From: Comamonas testosteroni
Lineage (GTDB): Bacteria > Pseudomonadota > Gammaproteobacteria > Burkholderiales > Burkholderiaceae_C
Direction: 5' to 3'
Length of the DNA: 64,000 nt
Assembly: GCA_008727115.1 (NCBI GenBank)
Contig: CP044131.1
Coordinates: forward strand, 1,178,001-1,242,000
In this document: positions 1-9,632 of the stretch, piece after piece
Layout of the letters: every line of letters starts with the position of its first letter
Numbering within the stretch: the first letter of the stretch is position 1
Notes under the pieces: model-generated
What the model was told of the DNA's origin: nothing
What the model saw: only the letters and a program-made list of their open reading frames with translations
The model's database searches: none
Position numbers and translations under genes: made by a program

Positions 1-1684
1 CCAGGCAGAGGATGCGGGTCAGGTCGCTCATCCAGACTTCGTCTTCAGCCGCTATCAGCTCTGCGCGGCTCATGGTGGTGGTTTCGGCTTGTTCGCCGTC
101 CAGCCCCTTGAACATGCCGCGCAGGGCGTTGCGGTAGTCGTCCCAGGTTTCGCCCGTGCGAGTGATACTGAAATCCTTGATGGAAAACATCACCATTTCG
201 GCCTCTGGCCCTTCACCCATAAAGGTGAGCAGCTCATTTTTCTTGGGGCTGCAACTCAAAGGCGGGCACCAGATGTCGGGCGAGGCCAGCAGTTTGCCCT
301 TGGTGCTGTAGACATGGGGCTGGCCCTTGTCGGTAATGGCCAGCAGCTTGCTGCCGGGAAGCACCTTGGGCGGCGAGCTGCTGAAGCCGCGCTCAATGGT
401 TTTGTACTGGCAGGGAATGATTTCCTGGCCGCTGATGTGCAGCACGCCTTCCCAGGTATGGCGGGCTTCTTCGCCTTGCTCGTCGATATAGTTCTCGCGC
501 ACCGTCACCACGGCCAGGCCGGTCTTGGCGTTGAAATCGTTGATGTGCTCGTACTTGCTGGCATCAAACAGCGGCTGGCCATCTTGCTTGAGCAGCAGCT
601 TGCGCGAGCTGCCGTACGGCCCCTGATCGGCGCGGATGAACTGGTCTTCTTCCGCGTTGTAGTAGATGCTGCTCACACCCTCTTGCAACAGCGCAAGCCC
701 CGGCAGGCTGCGCAGGTCTTCCATGCCGGGCCCGCTTGCCGACTTGCAGGCCATGACCTGCGGCGTGATGGCATAGGCATTGCGGTAGCCCGCCGAGGGC
801 GGCACCACCCAGTTGCCGTTCAAGTCCTTGAGGCCGGATTTTTCGCCCAGGCCTTCTGCTTCCTCGGGGTAGCGCACGCTGATATAGCCGCCTGAGGTGA
901 AGGCACCGTTTGCGCCTTCAATGGGCTTGACTAGCCAGCGGCCATAGGGCGTGACCAGACCGACGGGCCAGTTGTCGCGGTGGTTTTCGCCGGGCAGCTT
1001 GGCGCCTGTGCGCGGGTGGATTTTGGGCATGACGTAGTAAGCGTCCGTGCCTTCGTCCCAGGCGCTGTGGTAGCGCTCCACATAGTGGTCGGCCAGCCAT
1101 GAAGGCCAGTCATCGTCGTTATCGCGCTCAATCACCTCGGTGCGGGCAATGACACAATGGCTCCACCACCCAAGCCCAGATTGCGGGGCCTGCTTCAAAA
1201 CCTGTAGCGATTCGGGCAAGGCGTCGACGCTGCAGTCCCATTGCGTGCAGCGGTCGCGTAGGGCGCCTAGCGCTACTGCGTACTCGGGCGAATCCGTGTC
1301 TTCAGGAATCAGCGTGGCGCAGTCCAGCAGCAGCCACTGGCGCTGGCTTTGCATGACGATGTCGTCGATCCCCTGCCACTGCCTTTTGACCGACTCTGGC
1401 CAGTTAGCAGGCAATGGCTCCATCTGTGCCTTCAGCCACTGCCAGCGCGCTTTGACCTGATCCATGGGCGCGGCCAGCGAGATCAGGCTTTCCTTGTCTT
1501 GATAGGCGCTGCAGGGCACGCGTTCTGGCAGGTTTTGCGCATCGCCCAGCAGCACGTTGAACAGCAGCGGCACACTGTCAAACCATTCGGCCCAGCCTTC
1601 ACAGGGGCCACCCGACTCGGCAGGCCAGTCGGTGGTCGGGCTGGGGTATTCGTCGTGCGCGAGAAGCAGGGCGTAGTTGGGCAT
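1..1684 (-). CDS. WG-repeat protein, 3' end outside the window
   Basis: An open minus-strand frame starts at ATG 1684 and runs off the left edge without a stop, giving at least 561 codons. No signal peptide is obvious; the protein starts MPNYALLLAHDEYPSP. The N-terminal ~200 residues are Trp-, Asp- and Glu-rich and unrecognised. After that come beta-rich units of the WG/KWG type, for example GRWLVKPIEG, LKDLNGNWVVPP and STKGKLLASPDIW, in which a short 'G-x-W/L-(L/V)-V-x-P' strand recurs. WG repeats are found in many bacterial proteins of unknown role; I infer no enzymatic function. The methyltransferase gene lies 45 bp upstream on the same strand, so co-transcription is plausible. Long ORFs on the other strand here are shadows. 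Confidence 0.75.
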   Translation of the reverse strand, partial: MPNYALLLAHDEYPSPTTDWPAESGGPCEGWAEWFDSVPLLFNVLLGDAQNLPERVPCSAYQDKESLISLAAPMDQVKARWQWLKAQMEPLPANWPESVKRQWQGIDDIVMQSQRQWLLLDCATLIPEDTDSPEYAVALGALRDRCTQWDCSVDALPESLQVLKQAPQSGLGWWSHCVIARTEVIERDNDDDWPSWLADHYVERYHSAWDEGTDAYYVMPKIHPRTGAKLPGENHRDNWPVGLVTPYGRWLVKPIEGANGAFTSGGYISVRYPEEAEGLGEKSGLKDLNGNWVVPPSAGYRNAYAITPQVMACKSASGPGMEDLRSLPGLALLQEGVSSIYYNAEEDQFIRADQGPYGSSRKLLLKQDGQPLFDASKYEHINDFNAKTGLAVVTVRENYIDEQGEEARHTWEGVLHISGQEIIPCQYKTIERGFSSSPPKVLPGSKLLAITDKGQPHVYSTKGKLLASPDIWCPPLSCSPKKNELLTFMGEGPEAEMVMFSIKDFSITRTGETWDDYRNALRGMFKGLDGEQAETTTMSRAELIAAEDEVWMSDLTRILCL

Positions 1685-1729
1685 GAATGTCCAGAGAAAC
1701 GACAACAAACAGTGGAGATCAGGGCGAAA

Positions 1730-2314
1730 TCAGGCTTGAAGCAAGGCAGGGTATGCGCTATCAGCTCCTGGCTTGATAGCGGCAATGCGCTGCACGACCC
1801 TGTCCGGCTGGCGCAGCAGCCCATGTTCATAGGCCACGATGCTCCAGCCTTCGCAGACTTGCAGTAGCTCGCCTGGGGCCAGCAGAAAGTCCGGGCGGGA
1901 CGGCTTGCCATAGGCTTCATTGCCCTGGGCAAAGGTTTCATACAGCAGCACGCCGCCGGGTTTGACGCTGGCCAGAATTTCGGGCCACAGCGGTCGCCAC
2001 AGGTAATTGGTAATGACTACGCCATCAAAGCTGCGGCCTGCCAGAGGCCAGGGGCCGCTTTCAATATCGGCGGTAATGGCTTCGGCAATCTCTGCGATGG
2101 ACTGGGTTGCTTCTGGTGCTTTGTCCACGCTGGTCAAAGCATGGCCGGATGCATGAAAAAAGCGGGTGTGGCGGCCCATGCCGCAGGCCAGATCCAGCAC
2201 GCTGCCCTGGGGGGCGACAAGATGGACAAAGCGGCTGACCCAGTCGGAGGGCGCTTGTGCGCCATGGCTTGAAGGAGGGGAGGCGGGGGCTTGGGGCAGG
2301 AGGTTGCAGGTCAT
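1730..2314 (-). CDS. class I SAM-dependent methyltransferase
   Basis: A 194-residue cytosolic class I methyltransferase. Motif I (VLDLACGMG) lies at residues 39-47, the acidic end of strand 2 near VDKAPEA, and a later YETFAQGNEAYG / RPDFLLAPGELL segment is typical of small bacterial methyltransferases related to the TehB group. The substrate cannot be told from sequence. I chose ATG 2314 because the core fold begins about 25 residues later; an in-frame ATG at 2362 would add 16 residues, and neither has a strong ribosome site. The last codons carry a copy of the dispersed 'gctatcagct...tgatagcg' repeat, so the C-terminus may have been remodelled by repeat insertion. Confidence 0.8.
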   Translation of the reverse strand: MTCNLLPQAPASPPSSHGAQAPSDWVSRFVHLVAPQGSVLDLACGMGRHTRFFHASGHALTSVDKAPEATQSIAEIAEAITADIESGPWPLAGRSFDGVVITNYLWRPLWPEILASVKPGGVLLYETFAQGNEAYGKPSRPDFLLAPGELLQVCEGWSIVAYEHGLLRQPDRVVQRIAAIKPGADSAYPALLQA

Positions 2315-2392
2315 CTTGCCAAAAACTATAGCAGTGCCGGTGCCCTCGCTGAGCGCGGCCATGTCGCCGCCGCGCTTGTGGTCAGCAGGTTT

Positions 2393-2524
2393 TCAGAAAC
2401 AGGCCCAGACCTGATCGGCCAGCGTCAGCATGAACTGCGGCTGCAGATACAGCGCAAACACGGCCAGCAGCACCGCGAGCACGGCGGCCCAGATCAGCGA
2501 GCGTTGCCAGAGTTTGAGTTGCAT
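2393..2524 (-). CDS. 43-residue membrane peptide downstream of MFS transporter
   Basis: A small ORF beginning MQLKLWQRSLIWAAVLAVLL and ending in DQVWACF. It has a short basic N-terminus and a single hydrophobic helix at about residues 9-27, the layout of a single-pass inner-membrane peptide. Its ATG lies 3 bp after the stop of the MFS gene on the same strand, so the two are almost certainly co-translated. I do not recognise the family. The tight coupling suggests an accessory peptide of the transporter, by analogy with other small transporter subunits; that is inference. Confidence 0.55.
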   Translation of the reverse strand: MQLKLWQRSLIWAAVLAVLLAVFALYLQPQFMLTLADQVWACF

Positions 2525-2527
2525 GAT

Positions 2528-3754
2528 TCAGACGGCCTTGGTTGTTGGGTGGCGGGCAATCGCCGATTCGCGCACGGGCAGGTTGACCAGAGCGGCAAAA
2601 ATGCCCAGCGCAATCGACAGATACCAGACCATATCGTAGTTGCCGTTGATGTCATACAGATAGCCACCCAGCCATACGCCCAGGAAGCTGCCGATCTGGT
2701 GGCTGAAGAACACAAAGCCGCCCAGCATGGACAGATGCTGCACGCCAAAGATCTGGGCGATGGTGGCATTGGTCAGTGGCACGGTGGACAGCCACAGAAA
2801 ACCCATGGCGGCGCAGAAGATATAGACCGACCAGGGCGAGAGCGGGGCCAGCAGGAAGCACACCGTCGCCACCGAGCGCAGGCCGTAGATGCCCGACAGC
2901 AGATAGCGCTTGGGCATTTTCTGGCCCAGATTGCCGGCCAGATAGGTGCCAAAGATATTAAAGAGGCCTACCAGCGCCAAAGAGGTGCTGGCCACATGCG
3001 GCTCCATGCCAAAGTCTTTCAGATAGCTGGGCATGTGCACGCCGATGAACATGACCTGAAAACCGCAGACAAAGTAGCCAGCCATCAGCAGCAAGAAGCT
3101 GGGGTAGGTCCAGGCTTCCTTGAGTGCCTGGCCCACGGTCTGGTCCCGCTTGATGGGCGTGCCGCTGCTGAAGCCCGGCTCGCGCAGGCCAAAGGCCAGG
3201 GCGGCGATCAGCAAGGCGAACAGGGCCAGCACCAGCAGTGCGTTGGACCAGCCGAACTGGCCGATCAGACCGCCCTCCACAGGCACCATGAAGAACTGAC
3301 CGAACGACCCCGCCGCCGCCGTCACACCCATGGCCCAGCTGCGCCGTGCCACAGGAATCTGGCGGCCCAGAACGCCGTAGATCACGGCATATGTGGTGCC
3401 CGCCTGTGCCGCACCAATCAGCACGCCCGCCGTGGCCAGAAACCACACCGGCGTGGGCGACAGCGCCATCCCGATCAGCCCCAGCGCATACAGAATGGCG
3501 CCGCCGATCAGCACCTTGAACGCGCCGATGCGGTCGGCCAGAATGCCGACAAAAATGCCCAGCACGCCCCAGGACAGGTTTTGCACGGCGATGGCCAGCG
3601 AGAAGCTCTCACGCGTCCAGCCCATTTCCTGGGTGATGGGCAGCAGCCACAGGCCAAAGCCGTGGCGTATGCCCATGGAGAGGGTGACGATGGCGCCCCC
3701 GCACAGAAGAATCTGTGCCATGGACATGGAGTGAGGAGTTGTCTTTGTGGTCAT
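2528..3754 (-). CDS. MFS transporter
   Basis: A 408-residue major facilitator protein with about 12 hydrophobic segments. The N-terminal half has GIRHGFGLWLLPITQEMGWT, then the ADRIGAFKVLIGG loop 2-3 signature (D-R-x-G) typical of the superfamily. The second half begins after the central polar loop near GTPIKRDQTVGQALKEAW. The arrangement resembles the oxalate/formate-antiporter-like and monocarboxylate branch, but the substrate is unknown. The start could also be the ATG at residue 10 (MSMAQILL). A 43-residue membrane peptide follows after 3 bp. The upstream 394 bp separate it from the divergent parE. Confidence 0.85.
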   Translation of the reverse strand: MTTKTTPHSMSMAQILLCGGAIVTLSMGIRHGFGLWLLPITQEMGWTRESFSLAIAVQNLSWGVLGIFVGILADRIGAFKVLIGGAILYALGLIGMALSPTPVWFLATAGVLIGAAQAGTTYAVIYGVLGRQIPVARRSWAMGVTAAAGSFGQFFMVPVEGGLIGQFGWSNALLVLALFALLIAALAFGLREPGFSSGTPIKRDQTVGQALKEAWTYPSFLLLMAGYFVCGFQVMFIGVHMPSYLKDFGMEPHVASTSLALVGLFNIFGTYLAGNLGQKMPKRYLLSGIYGLRSVATVCFLLAPLSPWSVYIFCAAMGFLWLSTVPLTNATIAQIFGVQHLSMLGGFVFFSHQIGSFLGVWLGGYLYDINGNYDMVWYLSIALGIFAALVNLPVRESAIARHPTTKAV

Positions 3755-4148
3755 GCCGTGCGTGCCGTGTCTGCAAAAGCGCAGGAATCTGTCAGCGCAT
3801 CACTGTAGCGAAACCCGCGCATATACGCCTGTACGTGCCGTCACATGCGTGGCAGTCTCGCCTGCCAGAATGAGAAAGCGTGTTGTGACCGAGCGCATTG
3901 CAGTGCTTTGAATCAATAAAAAAGTGAGCGCATAGCGGTTGATATCTATCAACTTCGATAAGAAAACATTCTGAAATCAATAGTTGATAGGCGGATAAAG
4001 CTATGGTTTTTCAATATTTCTCTGTGCTGGCACTGAGGAAAAAACACATTCCGAAGACAGATGTTCCGGCTTTGTGCAAGAGTATTGGGAGTAAACAACT
4101 GTGAATTTATCCAGCTCTCATCTGGAGAGGCCACTACAATCCGCCCCC
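3755..4148. other. divergent intergenic region MFS/parE
   Basis: No gene is visible; short ORFs here lack family features. Around 3919-3957 there is a degenerate half copy of the dispersed repeat (aaaaaagtgagcgcatagcg) next to a small palindrome GTTGATatcTATCAAC. A possible -10 element TACAAT lies at 4135-4140, just 8 bp before the chosen parE ATG, which would give a very short or absent leader. Promoters for both flanking genes must lie here. Confidence 0.45.
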
Positions 4149-6119
4149 ATGGCAGTCAAACCGTCCAACGAATATTCCGAAGGCTCGATCCGCGTTCTCA
4201 AGGGTCTGGAGCCTGTCAAACAGCGTCCCGGCATGTACACGCGTACCGACAACCCCCTGCACATCCTGCAGGAGGTGATCGACAACGCGGCCGACGAAGC
4301 GCTTGCCGGTTTCGGCAAAAAAATCAAATTCTTCATGCACGCCGACGGCTCCTACAGCGTCGAAGACGACGGGCGCGGCATTCCCTTTGGCCTGCACCCC
4401 GAAGAAAAAGCACCCGTGGTGGAGCTGGTCTTCACGCGTCTGCACGCGGGCGGCAAGTTCGACAAGGCCAATGGCGGCGCCTACAGCTTCTCCGGCGGCC
4501 TGCACGGCGTGGGCGTGTCGGTGACCAATGCGCTGTCCACTCGCATGGAAGTCAGCGTGCACCGCGACGGTCAGGTGGCCACGCTGGTGTTCTCCGGCGG
4601 CGATGTGATCGAGCCGCTCAAGGTGCGCGATCTGCAACCGGGCGAGCGCAAGCACGGCACCACCGTGCGTGCCTGGCCCGATGCCAAGTATTTCGAGTCC
4701 ACCAACCTGCCCATGGGCGAGCTGGTGCACCTGCTGCGCAGCAAGGCCGTGCTGATGCCCGGCGTGGCGGTCTCGCTGATCAATGAAAAAGCCCGCGACA
4801 CCCAGACCTGGCAGTTCAAGGGCGGCCTGCGCGACTATCTGGCTCAAAGCCTGCATGGCGAGCCCGTCATTCCGCTGTTCGAAGGCGAGGGCTTTGCCGA
4901 CAAGCACCACGACAGCTTTTCCGAAGGCGAGGGCGCAGCCTGGTGCGTGGCCTTTACCGAAGAAGGCGCGCCGCTGCGCGAGAGCTATGTCAACCTGATT
5001 CCCACCACAGCGGGCGGCACGCATGACAGCGGCCTGCGCGATGGTCTGTTTCAGGCCGTCAAGGCTTTCATCGACATGCACTCGCTGCTGCCCAAGGGCG
5101 TCAAGCTCATGCCCGACGATGTGTTCGCACGCGCCAGCTATGTGCTCAATGCCAAGGTGCTGGACCCTCAGTTCCAGGGGCAGATCAAGGAGCGCCTGAA
5201 CTCGCGCGACGCCGTGCGCCTGGTCTCGGGCTTTGCCCGCCCCGTCATGGAGCTGTGGCTCAACGAGCATGTGGAATGGGGCAAGAAGCTGGCCGAGATT
5301 GCCATCAAGGCCGCCCAGACCCGTCAGAAGGCCGGCCAGAAGGTCGAAAAGCGCAAGGGCAGCGGCGTGGCCGTGCTGCCCGGCAAGCTGACCGATTGCG
5401 AGAGCAAGGACACCAGCGTCAATGAAGTGTTTCTGGTCGAGGGTGACTCTGCCGGCGGCAGCGCCAAGATGGGCCGCGACAAGGAAACCCAGGCCATCCT
5501 GCCGCTGCGTGGCAAGGTGCTCAATACCTGGGAGGTGGACCGCGACCGCCTGTTTGCCAACAACGAAATTCACGATATTTCGGTGGCGATTGGCGTCGAT
5601 CCGCACGGCCCTAATGACGAGCCTGATCTGTCCGGCCTGCGCTACGGCAAGGTCTGCATCCTGTCGGATGCGGACGTGGACGGCTCCCACATTCAGGTAC
5701 TGCTGCTGACGCTGTTTTTCAAGCATTTCCCCAAGCTGGTGGAGGCCGGCCACATCCATGTGGCCCTGCCGCCGCTGTTCCGTGTGGATGTGCCTGCACG
5801 CGGCAAAAAACCTGCGATCAAGGTCTATGCCCTTGATCAAGGCGAGTTGGACGCCATCTTGGAGAAATGTGCCAAGGACGGCGTGCCGCGCGAAAAGTGC
5901 CAGGTCAGCCGTTTCAAGGGCCTGGGTGAGATGAATGCCGAACAGCTGTGGGAAACCACGCTGAACCCCGATACGCGCCGCCTGCTGCCTGTGCAGTTCA
6001 TGAATCTGGACTTTGCCCAGGCCGAAGCCGTGGTCACCAAGCTCATGGGCAAGGGCGAAGCCGCTGCCCGCCGCGAGCTGATGGAGCTGCATGGCGATGC
6101 CGTGGAGGTCGATATCTGA
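4149..6119 (+). CDS. parE: DNA topoisomerase IV subunit B
   Basis: ATPase subunit of topoisomerase IV, which unlinks daughter chromosomes together with ParC. The N-terminal GHKL ATPase domain carries EVIDNAADEAL (Mg/ATP-binding Asn helix), VEDDGRGIP and the GGLHGVGVSVTNAL glycine loop. The Toprim domain has EVFLVEGDSAGGSAKMGRD and SDADVDGSHI; the C-terminal gyrase B domain includes SRFKGLGEMNAEQLW. The length of 656 residues is normal. ATG 4149 gives the usual MAVKPSNEYSEGSI start. An in-frame GTG at 4101, preceded by GGGAG, would add 16 residues and cannot be excluded. The lytic transglycosylase and parC follow on the same strand. Confidence 0.95.
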   Translation: MAVKPSNEYSEGSIRVLKGLEPVKQRPGMYTRTDNPLHILQEVIDNAADEALAGFGKKIKFFMHADGSYSVEDDGRGIPFGLHPEEKAPVVELVFTRLHAGGKFDKANGGAYSFSGGLHGVGVSVTNALSTRMEVSVHRDGQVATLVFSGGDVIEPLKVRDLQPGERKHGTTVRAWPDAKYFESTNLPMGELVHLLRSKAVLMPGVAVSLINEKARDTQTWQFKGGLRDYLAQSLHGEPVIPLFEGEGFADKHHDSFSEGEGAAWCVAFTEEGAPLRESYVNLIPTTAGGTHDSGLRDGLFQAVKAFIDMHSLLPKGVKLMPDDVFARASYVLNAKVLDPQFQGQIKERLNSRDAVRLVSGFARPVMELWLNEHVEWGKKLAEIAIKAAQTRQKAGQKVEKRKGSGVAVLPGKLTDCESKDTSVNEVFLVEGDSAGGSAKMGRDKETQAILPLRGKVLNTWEVDRDRLFANNEIHDISVAIGVDPHGPNDEPDLSGLRYGKVCILSDADVDGSHIQVLLLTLFFKHFPKLVEAGHIHVALPPLFRVDVPARGKKPAIKVYALDQGELDAILEKCAKDGVPREKCQVSRFKGLGEMNAEQLWETTLNPDTRRLLPVQFMNLDFAQAEAVVTKLMGKGEAAARRELMELHGDAVEVDI

Positions 6120-6180
6120 GCGGTTTGCTGGGCGCTAGTTGCTAACTGCTAGTCGCCTGCCGCAGTGATGGGATCAAGTC

Positions 6181-7038
6181 ATGCCAAGTTTTCAGTCTTC
6201 ACATCAGTCATCCGCGTTGGCGCTCCTTGGTGGGCGCCTGCGCAAGGCTGGCCTGCACATGCTGCTGGCGGGCGCGGGCTGGCTGGCGCTGGCACCGGCG
6301 GCACATGCCGATCTGTGGGCCTATGTCGATGAATTTGGCGTCACCCACTTTGCGGCCGAGGCGCTGGACGAGCGCTACAAGCTGTTCTTCAGGGGCGATC
6401 TCTACGACAGCAGCAAGCCGGGCCTGCAGCCCCACTCCAGCGCTGCCGCAGGCCTGAGTGCCCGCACGCGCACGCAGAGCTTTTTCGAGGTTTCTCCGCG
6501 TTACAAGAGCGTGCGCCCGCACCTGCAAAAAGCCGCTGAAAAAACCGGTGTGGAATATGACTTGATCAAGGCTGTGATTGCCGTGGAGTCTGGTTTTGAT
6601 GCCGAGGCGGTATCGCCCAAGGGCGCGGTCGGCCTGATGCAGCTGATGCCTGCCACGGCGGAGCGCTTTGGCGTTGCCGCCAACAAAAATCGCAGCATGC
6701 AGCAGCAGCTGTCCGACCCTGCCGTCAATATCCCAGCGGGTGCGCGTTATCTCAGCTATCTGATGAATCTGTTTCCTGGTCGTCTCGATCTGGTGCTGGC
6801 CGCCTATAACGCGGGCGAGGGAGCGGTCAACAAATATGGCAAGACTGTGCCGCCGTACAAGGAAACGCTGAACTACGTCAAAGCCGTGACCGGTATTTAC
6901 GAACAGCTGCAGGCCGCCAACCCGCTGGCGGGCCGTGTGGCTTCTGCCAGTGTGAGTGGCGGCAAGAGCGGTGCTGCGGGTTCGCGCATTCGCATGACCT
7001 TGCCGGGGATGACAGGCGCTGATTCGGTATCCCAATAA
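6181..7038 (+). CDS. lytic transglycosylase, SLT domain
   Basis: A 285-residue exported murein lytic transglycosylase that cleaves the glycan strand between MurNAc and GlcNAc. A hydrophobic signal segment (HMLLAGAGWLALAPAAHA) ends near residue 40. A DUF4124-like stretch (LWAYVDEFGVTHFA) follows, then the SLT fold: AVIAVESGFDAEAVSPKGAVG holds the catalytic Glu, GLMQLMPATAERFGV and NIPAGARYLSYL follow, and LAAYNAGEGAV closes the domain. It lies between parE and parC, 61 bp after parE. The placement seems incidental to topoisomerase function but may place the gene in the same transcript. Confidence 0.9.
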   Translation: MPSFQSSHQSSALALLGGRLRKAGLHMLLAGAGWLALAPAAHADLWAYVDEFGVTHFAAEALDERYKLFFRGDLYDSSKPGLQPHSSAAAGLSARTRTQSFFEVSPRYKSVRPHLQKAAEKTGVEYDLIKAVIAVESGFDAEAVSPKGAVGLMQLMPATAERFGVAANKNRSMQQQLSDPAVNIPAGARYLSYLMNLFPGRLDLVLAAYNAGEGAVNKYGKTVPPYKETLNYVKAVTGIYEQLQAANPLAGRVASASVSGGKSGAAGSRIRMTLPGMTGADSVSQ

Positions 7039-7073
7039 ATTTTGAGTCGCCCCATGGGCGCAATCTGAAAAAC

Positions 7074-7149
7074 GACTTACGCAAATCAGGATCAAGCAGG
7101 TTTTGTGCCTCAAGGAAACTGCCTTTGTGCAGCTGGGTTTGCGTAAGTC
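7074..7149. repeat. 76-bp element with perfect 12-bp inverted ends
   Basis: GACTTACGCAAA at 7074-7085 and TTTGCGTAAGTC at 7138-7149 form a perfect 12-bp inverted repeat around 52 bp, directly before parC. The arms resemble insertion-sequence ends, so this could be a miniature element. It could instead act as a hairpin in the parC leader. No clear target duplication is visible. Confidence 0.6.
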
Positions 7150-7173
7150 CTACGAAAAAATCACAAAGAATTC

Positions 7174-9564
7174 ATGAGCGATCAAACCATACTGGATTTG
7201 TCCGAACAAGCCGCTGGCGATGCACTGGATCTGGGTCAATACGCACAGCGCGCCTATCTTGAATATGCGTTGTCGGTGGTCAAGGGCCGTGCTCTGCCCG
7301 ATGTCAGCGATGGCCTGAAGCCCGTGCAGCGCCGCATTCTCTACGCCATGGATCGCATGGGCCTGAGCTATGGCGGCCCCAATGGCAATACGGCGGCCAA
7401 GCCTGTGAAGAGCGCCCGTGTGGTCGGTGATGTGCTCGGTCGTTTCCACCCGCACGGCGACCAGTCGGCTTATCACGCGCTGGTGCGCATGGCGCAGGAT
7501 TTCAACCAGCGCTATCCGCTGGTTGATGGCCAGGGCAACTTCGGTAGCCGCGACGGCGACGGCGCCGCCGCCATGCGTTACACCGAAGCGCGCCTGTCCA
7601 AGATCACCAGCTTGTTGCTCGATGAAATCGACCTGGGCACGGTGGATTTCACGCCCAACTATGACGGCAGCACGCAAGAGCCCAGGCAGTTGCCCGCACG
7701 ACTGCCGTTCTCGCTGCTCAATGGCGCAAGCGGCATTGCCGTGGGTCTGGCCACCGAAATTCCCAGTCATAACCTGGTGGAAGTTGCCGCAGCCTGCGTG
7801 GCACTGATCAAAAAGCCCCAGCTGCCCGAAGAAGAGCTGCTGGCGCTGATTCCCGGCCCCGACTATCCGGGCGGCGGTCAGATCATTTCGTCCAGCAGCG
7901 ATATTGCCGATGCCTACCGCACCGGTCGCGGCAGCCTCAAGGTGCGCGCGCGCTGGAAGATCGAAGAGCTGGCACGCGGCCAGTGGCAGCTGGTGGTCAA
8001 CGAGCTGCCGCCGGGTGTCTCGGCGCAGAAGGTGCTCGAAGAGATCGAGGACATTACCAACCCCAAGGTCAAGACCGGCAAGAAGGCACTGACGCAGGAC
8101 CAGACCCAGCTCAAGGCCAGCATGCTGGCCGTGCTCGATGGTGTGCGCGACGAATCCAGCAAGGATGCTCCCGTGCGCATCGTCTTCGAGCCCAAGACCG
8201 GCAAGGTGCCGCAGGCCGAGCTGATTACGGCGTTGCTGGCCCACACTAGCCTAGAGTCGTCCAGCTCCATCAACCTGACCAGCATTGGCCTCGACGGCCG
8301 CCCCGTGCAGAAGTCGCTGCGCCAGATGCTGGAAGAGTGGATTGCCTTCCGCTTCCAGACCGTCACGCGCCGCAGCCAGCATCGTCTGGAGAAGGTGCTG
8401 GACCGTATCCATATTCTGGAAGGCCGTCAGGCCGTGCTGCTCAACATCGACAAGGTCATTGCCATCATTCGCGCGAGCGACGAGCCCAAGCAAGCCCTGA
8501 TCGATGCTTTCAATCTGTCCGAGCGTCAGGCCGAAGACATCCTTGAAATCCGTCTGCGTCAGCTGGCCCGCCTCGAAGCCATCAAGATCGAGCAGGAACT
8601 CAAAGAACTGCGCACCGAGCAAGGCAAGCTGGAAGATATTCTGGGCAGCGAAGCCACCATGCGTCGCCTGATCTGCAAGGAAATTGAAGGCGACTCCAAG
8701 ACCTTTGGCGATGCGCGTCGCACGCTGATTCACGAAGAGAAAAAAGTCGTGGCCGAGGTCAAGGTGGTGGACGAACCCACCACTGTCATCATTTCCGAAA
8801 AGGGCTGGGTGCGCACGCGCCACGGCCATGGCGTGGATGCAAACACGCTGAGCTTCAAGGCCGGTGACAGCCTGTATGGCACGTTTGAGTGCCGAACGGT
8901 CGATCAGCTGCTGGCCTTTGGCAGCAATGGCCGGGTCTACTCCGTTCCTGTCTCGGCCTTGCCGGGCGGGCGTGGTGATGGCCAGCCCGTGACAACCATG
9001 ATCGAGCTGGAAGCGGGCACACAGCTGCTGTACTACTTTGCCGGCAGCGAAACCACACAGCTGCTGCTGTCAGGTTCGGGCTCTTATGGCTTTACCGCCA
9101 ATGTGGGCGACATGATTTCGCGCCAGAAGGCGGGCAAGGCCTTTGTCACGCTGGGCGATGGCGAGACGCTGTGTGCGCCTTCCGTCGTGCATGGCATTCC
9201 CATGAATGCGCGCGCCGAGCCTGTGGAAGGTGGCGAACAGGGCGCTGGTCTGCTGAACCCTGCCACACATGTGATCTGCGCATCGGTGGGGGGGCGCATT
9301 CTGACCTTTGAGGTCAGCGAGCTCAAGACCATGCCCAAGGGCGGTCGCGGCCTGATGCTGATCAGCCTGGAAGACAAGGACCAGCTGGCGGGCGCTGCAG
9401 CGTACACCCGCAGCATTCGCCTCGATGGCGTGGGCCGTGGCGGCAAGCTCAAGAGCGAGACGCTGGAAATCCGTAGCCTCAACAACGCCCGGGGTGCTCG
9501 TGGCCGCAAGGGCAAGGCAGCCGATCTGGGCTTCAAGCCCCAGATGGTGACGCGCGTGGAATAA
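7174..9564 (+). CDS. parC: DNA topoisomerase IV subunit A
   Basis: The cleavage subunit of topoisomerase IV, 796 residues. The family start is visible ([20 protein letters not shown], then [11 protein letters not shown]). The catalytic tyrosine is Y136 in [12 protein letters not shown]. The quinolone-determining segment reads [16 protein letters not shown]; aligned to E. coli ParC, Ser80 and Glu84 correspond to Gln97 and His101. A coiled region (residues ~390-500) and a C-terminal beta-pinwheel with degenerate repeats ([36 protein letters not shown]) follow. ATG 7174 gives a normal N-terminus. A strong terminator lies just after the stop. Confidence 0.95.
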   Translation: MSDQTILDLSEQAAGDALDLGQYAQRAYLEYALSVVKGRALPDVSDGLKPVQRRILYAMDRMGLSYGGPNGNTAAKPVKSARVVGDVLGRFHPHGDQSAYHALVRMAQDFNQRYPLVDGQGNFGSRDGDGAAAMRYTEARLSKITSLLLDEIDLGTVDFTPNYDGSTQEPRQLPARLPFSLLNGASGIAVGLATEIPSHNLVEVAAACVALIKKPQLPEEELLALIPGPDYPGGGQIISSSSDIADAYRTGRGSLKVRARWKIEELARGQWQLVVNELPPGVSAQKVLEEIEDITNPKVKTGKKALTQDQTQLKASMLAVLDGVRDESSKDAPVRIVFEPKTGKVPQAELITALLAHTSLESSSSINLTSIGLDGRPVQKSLRQMLEEWIAFRFQTVTRRSQHRLEKVLDRIHILEGRQAVLLNIDKVIAIIRASDEPKQALIDAFNLSERQAEDILEIRLRQLARLEAIKIEQELKELRTEQGKLEDILGSEATMRRLICKEIEGDSKTFGDARRTLIHEEKKVVAEVKVVDEPTTVIISEKGWVRTRHGHGVDANTLSFKAGDSLYGTFECRTVDQLLAFGSNGRVYSVPVSALPGGRGDGQPVTTMIELEAGTQLLYYFAGSETTQLLLSGSGSYGFTANVGDMISRQKAGKAFVTLGDGETLCAPSVVHGIPMNARAEPVEGGEQGAGLLNPATHVICASVGGRILTFEVSELKTMPKGGRGLMLISLEDKDQLAGAAAYTRSIRLDGVGRGGKLKSETLEIRSLNNARGARGRKGKAADLGFKPQMVTRVE

Positions 9565-9585
9565 GCGATTCAGGTGCTATGCAAG

Positions 9586-9617
9586 AAGCCGCTCCAGATT
9601 TCTGGGGCGGCTTTTTT
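9586..9617 (+). terminator. rho-independent terminator after parC
   Basis: A 13-bp stem (AAGCCGCTCCAGA / TCTGGGGCGGCTT, one wobble-type mismatch) with a 2-nt loop is followed by a T run. It ends the parC transcript and separates it from the convergent membrane-protein gene. Confidence 0.85.
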
Positions 9618-9632
9618 GTGCTGTGACTCGAG

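Noticed and set aside
89..895. Plus-strand 268-codon ORF at the window start
   Set aside because: Opposite strand has the WG-repeat protein that runs off the edge; the plus ORF has no domain features.
4134..6092. 652-codon ORF antisense to parE
   Set aside because: Codon-bias shadow of parE; His/Gln/Leu-rich with no domain, while the plus strand has complete topoisomerase motifs.
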